Assembly: GCF_015351595.1 (NCBI RefSeq)
Contig: NZ_JADKPT010000014.1
Location: 1 to 64,000, forward strand
Direction of reading: 5' to 3'
Source: Flavobacterium sp. LC2016-12
GTDB lineage: Bacteria > Bacteroidota > Bacteroidia > Flavobacteriales > Flavobacteriaceae
DNA: 64,000 nucleotides
Part shown: positions 58,418 through 64,000 of the stretch, in pieces
Layout of the letters: every line of letters starts with the position of its first letter
How positions within the stretch are numbered: position 1 is the first letter of the stretch
Position numbers and translations under genes: made by a program
The notes under the pieces: model-generated
The model's database searches: none
Seen by the model: the letters and a program-made list of their open reading frames with translations, nothing else
What the model was told of the DNA's origin: nothing

Positions 58418-58773
58418 AAGACTTATATCAGCTTTGACTAATTCAACCGAGTAGCTAATTTATAATTTCGTTAATTATCTGATTCTAAAAGTATAATCCC
58501 TACGGGATATTTTTTTGTGGTTGATTTCTATTTAGCTACCAATATTTTAATCCTAACGGATTATCTTTTTTGTTAGTCTGTAAATTATAAATTGTATCTC
58601 GTAGAGATTATATATTGGTAGCAAAGAAAATTAATCTCGCAATCTTGTCCAGTAGGGACTACACATGATTTCAGTAATCTAAATTAATTATAGTAAAATT
58701 GATAGAAAAAGTAGAGTTTAGTTTTTTTAATTATATTTTTTAGTAATTTTAGAGGAACTAAAAAAATATAATT
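58418..58773. repeat. 356-bp intergenic region with a GCTACCAATAT palindrome
   Basis: GCTACCAATAT (58535-58545) and ATATTGGTAGC (58612-58622) are perfect 11-bp arms. Around them lie small words ATCCCTACGGGAT, ATCCTAACGGAT and ATCTCGTAGAGAT, three hairpins of a common pattern. No gene is visible. At the right end TAATTTTA resembles a -7 box for the peroxiredoxin. Confidence 0.6.
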
Positions 58774-59412
58774 ATGTCAACATTAAGATTAGGCGATATA
58801 GCTCCGGATTTTCATGCAGAAACCACAGAAGGACCAATTAATTTTCATGAATGGTTAGGAGATTCATGGGGAGTTTTATTTTCGCATCCATCAGATTTTA
58901 CTCCTGTTTGTACAACAGAATTGGGAACAGTAGCCAATTATCTTCCGGAATTTACTAAAAGAAATACAAAGGTTATCGCTTTGAGTGTTGATGGTTTAGA
59001 GTCACACAAAGAGTGGATCAAAGACATTAACGAAACTCAAAATACAACGGTAAATTTTCCGATAATTGCTGATGAAGATAAAAAAATAGCCACTTTATAT
59101 GATATGCTGCATCCAAATGCAAGCGATAAATTTACAGTTCGTTCTGTTTTTGTAATTGGTGCCGATAAAAAAATCAAACTGACTTTAACATACCCAGCTT
59201 CAACAGGAAGAAATTTTGACGAATTGCTTCGTGTTATCGATAGTTTACAATTAACAGCAAATTATAGCGTAGCAACTCCGGCAAACTGGAAAGACGGCGA
59301 AGATGTAGTAATTACTCCGGCAGTTCCTGACAGCGATATTCCGGCTAAATTCCCAAAAGGACACACGCCAATAAAACCATATTTGCGTATGACACCGCAA
59401 CCGAACAAATAA
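58774..59412 (+). CDS. 1-Cys peroxiredoxin (Prx6 type)
   Basis: Reduces peroxides. The peroxidatic Cys46 lies in PSDFTPVCTTELG. It is the only cysteine in the 212 residues, so the enzyme is a 1-Cys peroxiredoxin that needs an external thiol. The long C-terminal arm (PANWKDGEDVVITPAV and the KFPKGHTPIKPYLRMT ending) is the Prx6-type dimer region. Monocistronic; convergent with the antiporter gene across a palindromic element. Confidence 0.94.
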   Translation: MSTLRLGDIAPDFHAETTEGPINFHEWLGDSWGVLFSHPSDFTPVCTTELGTVANYLPEFTKRNTKVIALSVDGLESHKEWIKDINETQNTTVNFPIIADEDKKIATLYDMLHPNASDKFTVRSVFVIGADKKIKLTLTYPASTGRNFDELLRVIDSLQLTANYSVATPANWKDGEDVVITPAVPDSDIPAKFPKGHTPIKPYLRMTPQPNK

Positions 59413-59420
59413 GGTGTTGA

Positions 59421-59497
59421 GGTACTAAGGGACTAAGATTTTAAGATTTTCAAAGAGTAAAAAACTCAGAAATTTAGAATCTTAGTCCCTTAGAACC
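59421..59497. repeat. GGTACTAAGGGACTAAGAT palindrome between convergent genes
   Basis: Nineteen-base arms (59421-59439 and 59479-59497) match at 18 positions around a 39-base loop. It begins nine bases after the peroxiredoxin stop and ends eight before the antiporter stop, and is followed by TTTTTT, so it may also end transcription. Confidence 0.7.
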
Positions 59498-59504
59498 TTT
59501 TTTC

Positions 59505-61742
59505 CTAAGTTCTCTTCATCAACTCACTCATTCTTTTTTTGTCTCCAACAACCCAGATAATATCATTTTTTCCTAAAACGATATTGGATTCCGGGTTTAA
59601 GATTCGATTTCCGTTTCTTTCAATTCCAACCACCATTCCACCGGTTTTTCCTCTAAACTGACCAATACTTTTATCAATAAATTCTTCTTGGGAAACCTCC
59701 AGCTGGCGTAAGACAATTTGAGATTCTTCAACTGACTCAGGTGCTTCGACTTCGTTTTGATTTAAATATTTAGTAAACTCGGTAACCTGTGCATCCGTAC
59801 CAATTACACATACTTCATCACCAGGGAATAAGCGTTCGTTTTTAGTTGGAATAGAGATCATAACATCACCTCGTTTTATATAGGCAATATTAATTCCCAT
59901 TTGCTCGCGAATGCGTAATTCTTCCAGTGTTTTACCAGCCAAATTTGATTCTTTTCCAATATCAAAAAACGACATGTGACCGTCCCAAGGCATTAAGTTG
60001 GCATAACGTCTGTCTATTTTTTTGTTTTCACGATCGTTTAAATTCTTCAAAAAGTGGCTTTCGATCTTGTGATATTGTTCATTTAGTTTTTTAGGGAATA
60101 TTTGATAAACAGCAATAGCAATGATTAGGGCGACAAATGCAACTAATGGCGAAAAGAAAATGTTTAGTAAAAAACCAATAAAAAACAATCCTAATCCCAT
60201 TCTGATTAAAATCATCATCAATAAGGCACCACGATATTTACGTTCTTCCCAAAGTAATTCTACTTCCTCATCGGCTATGCGTCGTAATGAAAGTGCCCAT
60301 AAAAACGGAGCTATAACAACCAATGTTATAAGAGCTGCCAATGTATTTCCAAATCGGGTATCAGCCACTAAAGGCGCAACAAATTTGGCTGATAATAAAA
60401 TGACTGCTGTAATTATAACGGTATGGAGAATAATCTGTACGATATAAGCATTCAGTACTTTTTGCCAGATGCTCACAGATTTTATTGCTTGTGCATTGAC
60501 ACTATAACGGTTAATATTTTTGACCCATTTTCTTGGTAATTTATGTTCCAGAAAATTTGAAAAAGGAACCGCATATTTCACCATAAAAGGTGTTGTAAAG
60601 GTTGTTATGGCAGAAACGGCTACTACAACCGGATATAAAAAGGAACTTGTAACATTTAAAGTCATTCCTAAAGTAGCAATAATAAATGAGAACTCCCCAA
60701 TTTGCGACAAACTCATTCCGGTTTGTACAGATTGTTTCAGAGGCTGTCCGGCGAGTAGAGCTCCAATGGTAGAACTTACGGATTGCCCCACAATCGTAAC
60801 AAGTGTTAAAATAGCTACAGGAAGTGCATGTGTATACAACATTTTCGGGTCAATTAACATTCCGACAGAAACAAAGAAAATCGCCCCAAATAAATCTTTT
60901 ACAGGTTTTATTAAATGTTCAATATGTTCTGCCTGCGTAGTTTCGGCAATAATAGATCCCATTATAAAAGCGCCTAAAGCAGGTGAAAACCCAACATTGG
61001 CAGCAAAACTAACCATCATTAAACACAAGGCTAATGAAACAATTAATAGCATCTCATCAGTTAATAAATGCTTTGTTTTTTTAAGAAGGGTAGGGATAAA
61101 AAAGATTCCGCCTAAGAACCAGACAGTCAAAAAGAAAATCAGTTTTAAAACCGACATCATCAGTTCACTTCCAGAAAATTGCTGACTTACCGCAATAGTT
61201 GAAAGTAAAACCATCATTAAAATGGCAACAATATCCTGAACAATAAGAGATCCAATAACGATTCCGGCAAATTTTTGTGCTTTAACACCCAATTCATCAA
61301 AGGTCTTTAAAATAATTGTGGTTGATGAAATTGATAAAATAACGCCAAGAAATATACTATCCATTGAGGCCCAGCCCATCCATTGCCCCACCAGATAACC
61401 AATAATCACCATGGTAATAATTTGGGTAATAGCAGTAATAGATGCCGTGCCACCGACTTTCATTAATTTCTTAAAACTAAACTCTAGTCCCAAACTAAAC
61501 AGCAAAATGATTACACCAATTTCAGCCCAAACTTCAACACTTTTCATTTCTGTGATGGATGGGAAAAAATCAAAATGGTTTCCCGCTAAAAAACCAGCAA
61601 TCAAATAACCTAAAACCAAAGGCTGTTTCATTTTTTTAAAAAGTAATACAGCAATTCCGGCAGTGATCAGGATCAATCCTAAATCACTAATTAAAGGTCT
61701 CAAATGGTGTGTAGTTTCTGCAGCAGCGTATAAGGAAATCAT
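59505..61742 (-). CDS. CPA2-type cation/proton antiporter with two TrkA-C domains
   Basis: A 745-residue protein. The transporter part has about twelve helices (1-400) with GYLIAGFLAGNHFDF, LLFSLGLEFSFKKL and FSPALGAFIMGSIIAET of the KefB/C-like CPA2 family, and two further helices at about 430-545. Two TrkA-C-type domains follow (about 590-670 and 685-745, each ending in a GDEVCVIG- or KNDIIWVVGD-like strand). No TrkA-N Rossmann domain is present, so gating by NAD(H) in the Kef manner is unlikely; a c-di-nucleotide or ion signal through TrkA-C is possible. Confidence 0.9.
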   Translation of the reverse strand: MISLYAAAETTHHLRPLISDLGLILITAGIAVLLFKKMKQPLVLGYLIAGFLAGNHFDFFPSITEMKSVEVWAEIGVIILLFSLGLEFSFKKLMKVGGTASITAITQIITMVIIGYLVGQWMGWASMDSIFLGVILSISSTTIILKTFDELGVKAQKFAGIVIGSLIVQDIVAILMMVLLSTIAVSQQFSGSELMMSVLKLIFFLTVWFLGGIFFIPTLLKKTKHLLTDEMLLIVSLALCLMMVSFAANVGFSPALGAFIMGSIIAETTQAEHIEHLIKPVKDLFGAIFFVSVGMLIDPKMLYTHALPVAILTLVTIVGQSVSSTIGALLAGQPLKQSVQTGMSLSQIGEFSFIIATLGMTLNVTSSFLYPVVVAVSAITTFTTPFMVKYAVPFSNFLEHKLPRKWVKNINRYSVNAQAIKSVSIWQKVLNAYIVQIILHTVIITAVILLSAKFVAPLVADTRFGNTLAALITLVVIAPFLWALSLRRIADEEVELLWEERKYRGALLMMILIRMGLGLFFIGFLLNIFFSPLVAFVALIIAIAVYQIFPKKLNEQYHKIESHFLKNLNDRENKKIDRRYANLMPWDGHMSFFDIGKESNLAGKTLEELRIREQMGINIAYIKRGDVMISIPTKNERLFPGDEVCVIGTDAQVTEFTKYLNQNEVEAPESVEESQIVLRQLEVSQEEFIDKSIGQFRGKTGGMVVGIERNGNRILNPESNIVLGKNDIIWVVGDKKRMSELMKRT

Positions 61743-61836
61743 AAAGTGGTATTTTAGTTCGGAGCTTCCTCCAGTTTTTCAATGAAAACTTTTTTCAAGC
61801 CTTTCATTAAATCTGGCGTAGCTTCCCGAGGTAAAT

Positions 61837-61868
61837 AAAAAAAGCTATCGTTAAAGATAGCTTTTTTT
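61837..61868 (-). terminator. Terminator after purB
   Basis: AAAAAAAGCTATC and GATAGCTTTTTTT are perfect complements with a GTTAAA loop; the T tract faces the minus strand as well as the plus strand. Confidence 0.8.
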
Positions 61869-61890
61869 GAGAAAATATTTTAGGTTTTTT

Positions 61891-63237
61891 TTAGATTCCT
61901 GTGAAATTTGCAGGTGTTATCTGCATTAATTCTGCTTTAATAGCATCAGAAACCTCTAAAGTTGCAATAAAATTATGAATCGCTTTTTTGTCAATTGCTT
62001 CATTTGTTCTTGTCAAACCTTTCAAAGCTTCGTATGGATTTGGATAAGCCTCACGACGTAAAATTGTCTGAATTGCCTCAGCAACAACTGCCCAGTTTTT
62101 TTCTAAATCTTCAGCAAATTTAGCTTCGTTTAACAACAATTTGTTTAAACCTTTCAAGGTAGCTTCAAATGCAATGATAGTATGTCCGATTGGAACTCCA
62201 ATATTACGTAAAACAGTACTGTCAGTTAAATCACGTTGCAATCTTGAAACTGGTAACTTAGCAGCCAAATGTTCGAAAATAGCATTCGCAATTCCTAAAT
62301 TTCCTTCAGAGTTTTCAAAATCAATTGGGTTAACTTTATGTGGCATTGCAGATGATCCAATTTCGCCTGCTTTGATTTTTTGTTTAAAATATTCCATTGA
62401 TACATACGTCCAGATATCACGGTCTAAATCGATGATGATATTGTTGATTCTTTTTAAAGCATCAAAAAATGCTGCAAAATGATCGTAGTGTTCAATTTGA
62501 GTTGTTGGAAAAGAGTGATGTAAACTAAGATCTGTTTCTACAAATTTATTTCCGAATTGTTTCCAGTCGATTTGTGGGTAAGCTACATGATGTGCATTGT
62601 AGTTTCCTGTTGCACCACCAAATTTAGCTGCAAAAGGAATATTGAATAACAAACGCATTTGTTCTTCTAAACGCTCTACAAAAACCAAAATTTCTTTACC
62701 CAAACGAGTAGGAGAGGCTGGTTGTCCGTGTGTACGCGCCAACATAGGAATGTCTTTCCATTCTACGCTTAATTCTTTTAATTTAGAAATTAAAGAAATT
62801 AAAGACGGCATATATACCTGCTCAAAAGCTTCTTTTGTAGAAAGCGGAATCGCAGTGTTGTTAATATCCTGAGATGTTAATCCGAAGTGAATGAACTCTT
62901 TGTATTGAGATAAACCTAATTTTTCAAAAGCATCTTTGATAAAGTACTCCACCGCTTTTACGTCGTGGTTGGTTACTTTTTCGGTTTCTTTAATCCAAAG
63001 TGCGTCTTCAGTTGAGAATTTTTTATAAATGTCACGTAAACTGTCAAATAAATTTGGGTTTACACCTGAAAGTTGTGGCAATGGCACTTCGCATAAAGCA
63101 ATAAAGTACTCGATTTCAACCAATACACGGTATTTGATTAAAGCTTCTTCAGAGAAAAAAGGTGCTAATGAAAGGGTTTTGCTTCTATATCTTCCGTCAA
63201 TTGGCGATATAGCATTCAATTCGTTTAAAGTAGTCAT
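61891..63237 (-). CDS. purB: Adenylosuccinate lyase
   Basis: Works twice in purine synthesis: splits SAICAR and adenylosuccinate, releasing fumarate. The 448-residue protein has the family signature GSSAMPHKVNPIDFENSEGN, and SQDINNTAIPL in the first conserved region. The start MTTLNELNAISPIDGRYRSKT is the standard N-terminus. Monocistronic with its own terminator. Confidence 0.96.
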   Translation of the reverse strand: MTTLNELNAISPIDGRYRSKTLSLAPFFSEEALIKYRVLVEIEYFIALCEVPLPQLSGVNPNLFDSLRDIYKKFSTEDALWIKETEKVTNHDVKAVEYFIKDAFEKLGLSQYKEFIHFGLTSQDINNTAIPLSTKEAFEQVYMPSLISLISKLKELSVEWKDIPMLARTHGQPASPTRLGKEILVFVERLEEQMRLLFNIPFAAKFGGATGNYNAHHVAYPQIDWKQFGNKFVETDLSLHHSFPTTQIEHYDHFAAFFDALKRINNIIIDLDRDIWTYVSMEYFKQKIKAGEIGSSAMPHKVNPIDFENSEGNLGIANAIFEHLAAKLPVSRLQRDLTDSTVLRNIGVPIGHTIIAFEATLKGLNKLLLNEAKFAEDLEKNWAVVAEAIQTILRREAYPNPYEALKGLTRTNEAIDKKAIHNFIATLEVSDAIKAELMQITPANFTGI

Positions 63238-63317
63238 TGTTATGTTGTTTGTTCGAAAGGTGCAAATATAAACAGAATTTGGGGATAAAAAGTCATGAAA
63301 AAGTGCATTTATGGGTT

Positions 63318-64000
63318 TTAAAGTGATTTTAATCGCTCTCTTAATTCCGCAACTCCTTCCGAAGCAACTTTAGTAATAACTTCAACTTTATTTTGGATAT
63401 TCGGAATCGCAATTGGCTTTGGATCAATATAAAAAACCGGTGTAATGCTGTAAGTATATGAAATCAGTCCGGCCGCAGGATATACTTGTAATGAAGTTCC
63501 AATGACGGCAAAATAATCTGCCGTTTCCGTAATTTCAATCGCTTCTTCCAATGCGGGAACATCTTCGCCAAACCAGACAATATGTGGTCGTAATTGATGT
63601 CCTTTTTCATCAAAATCTCCGGTATATAAATCTTCGGTCCAATCGAGAATATGATTTCTGTTTTGAACGCTTCTTACTTTTAATAATTCTCCATGCAAAT
63701 GCAAAACTTTTGTGCTGCCAGCACGTTCATGCAAATCGTCAACATTTTGTGTAATAATATGAACATCAAAATCTTTTTCTAATTCGGCTAAAATTTTGTG
63801 ACCTAAATTCGGTTCCACTTCTTTAAGCTGTTGACGTCTTTTGTTGTAAAAATCTAAAACCAATTCCTGATTTTTTCGCCAGCCTTCAGGGGTTGCCACT
63901 TCCATCACATCATGGCCTTCCCATAAACCATCGCTGTCACGAAACGTTTTGATACCACTTTCAGCACTGATTCCGGCTCCGGTTAAAACAACTAACTTCT
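63318..64000 (-). CDS. Sir2-family NAD-dependent protein deacylase (5' end outside the window)
   Basis: The reading frame is open to the window edge, so the N-terminus is missing. The visible part begins KLVVLTGAGISAESGIKTFRD, the Sir2 NAD-binding motif, and continues through TQNVDDLHERAGS and HLHGELLK, where His is the catalytic base, to IGTSLQVYPAAGL. No zinc-binding Cys quartet is seen in the expected place after HLHGEL (VRSVQNRNHILDW instead), which fits the zinc-less CobB-type class III group found in Flavobacteria. About 227 residues are present, probably missing only the first few. Confidence 0.93.
   Translation of the reverse strand, partial: KLVVLTGAGISAESGIKTFRDSDGLWEGHDVMEVATPEGWRKNQELVLDFYNKRRQQLKEVEPNLGHKILAELEKDFDVHIITQNVDDLHERAGSTKVLHLHGELLKVRSVQNRNHILDWTEDLYTGDFDEKGHQLRPHIVWFGEDVPALEEAIEITETADYFAVIGTSLQVYPAAGLISYTYSITPVFYIDPKPIAIPNIQNKVEVITKVASEGVAELRERLKSL

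Noticed and set aside
60520..61185. 221-residue plus-strand frame
   Set aside because: It lies wholly antisense to the membrane part of the antiporter gene, and its composition follows from the complementary codons; no start signal or motif.

Overview
The window reads as a chromosomal segment of a Flavobacterium-like member of the Bacteroidota. The support is low GC, short intergenic gaps, and at least ten intergenic copies of the Bacteroidota -7 promoter box TAnnTTTG, most lying 16-60 bp before a start codon. Gene forms typical of the group are also present: PafA phosphatase, GAPDH with a long N-terminal extension, DnaJ with only two zinc-finger repeats, TonB-plug signature proteins and DivIC/FtsB. 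No ribosomal RNA, phage, insertion sequence, transposase or CRISPR array was seen. One tRNA gene (Trp, anticodon CCA) is present.

Layout. 0.5-10.9 kb: PafA phosphatase, alanine dehydrogenase with a divergent Lrp regulator, GAPDH, an HtrA protease, then a dapF-GNAT-mltG run and a lysozyme-like protein (cell-wall synthesis and trimming). 10.9-15.6 kb: methylmalonyl-CoA mutase MutB and MutA, DivIC/FtsB-like protein, uridine kinase; the mutase GTPase MeaB lies apart at 53.6-54.7 kb. 15.9-20.7 kb: a dnaA-headed minus-strand run (dnaA, phosphatase, RsmI-like methylase, aminotransferase, dienoyl-CoA reductase-like). 20.9-28.5 kb: thioesterase, YigZ, HAD, ribD, GNAT, prmC, MacB-like permease, hisS. 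28.6-33.4 kb: tRNA-Trp, grpE-dnaJ, and a NatAB-type ABC exporter. 33.7-38.1 kb: a response regulator with a sigma-54-activator AAA+ domain but no DNA-binding domain, a one-lobe DEAD-like protein, a frameshifted alpha/beta hydrolase, DUF2007, HAD and GNAT. 39-42.5 kb: mtaB and small unknowns. 42.6-45.5 kb: an ECF sigma factor with a membrane-anchored plug-domain partner, a secreted plug-only protein and a SIMPL protein. 45.6-54.7 kb: CPBP protease, PPK2, barrel protein, MATE, LTA-synthase-like enzyme, MeaB. 54.8-64 kb: an Rrf2 regulator with its probable target, DoxX, Crp/Fnr, AEC transporter, 1-Cys peroxiredoxin, K+/H+-type antiporter, purB and the end of a Sir2 gene cut by the window edge.

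The most unusual content is of three kinds. First, the ECF sigma / transmembrane plug / secreted plug cassette looks like a barrel-free signalling system. Second, there is a degenerate sigma-54 activator (GAFTSA, no HTH) next to a DDAD single-lobe helicase-like protein, while grpE carries a site that fits both TTG/TAnnTTTG and GG-N10-GC promoters. Third, the intergenic spaces hold a dense collection of palindromic elements of several families. These include three copies of a structured element resembling the Flavo-1 RNA motif, and copies that reach into the coding ends of mutB and meaB. A matched pair of TGTAAT-N7-ATTACA-type sites marks a likely Rrf2 regulon.
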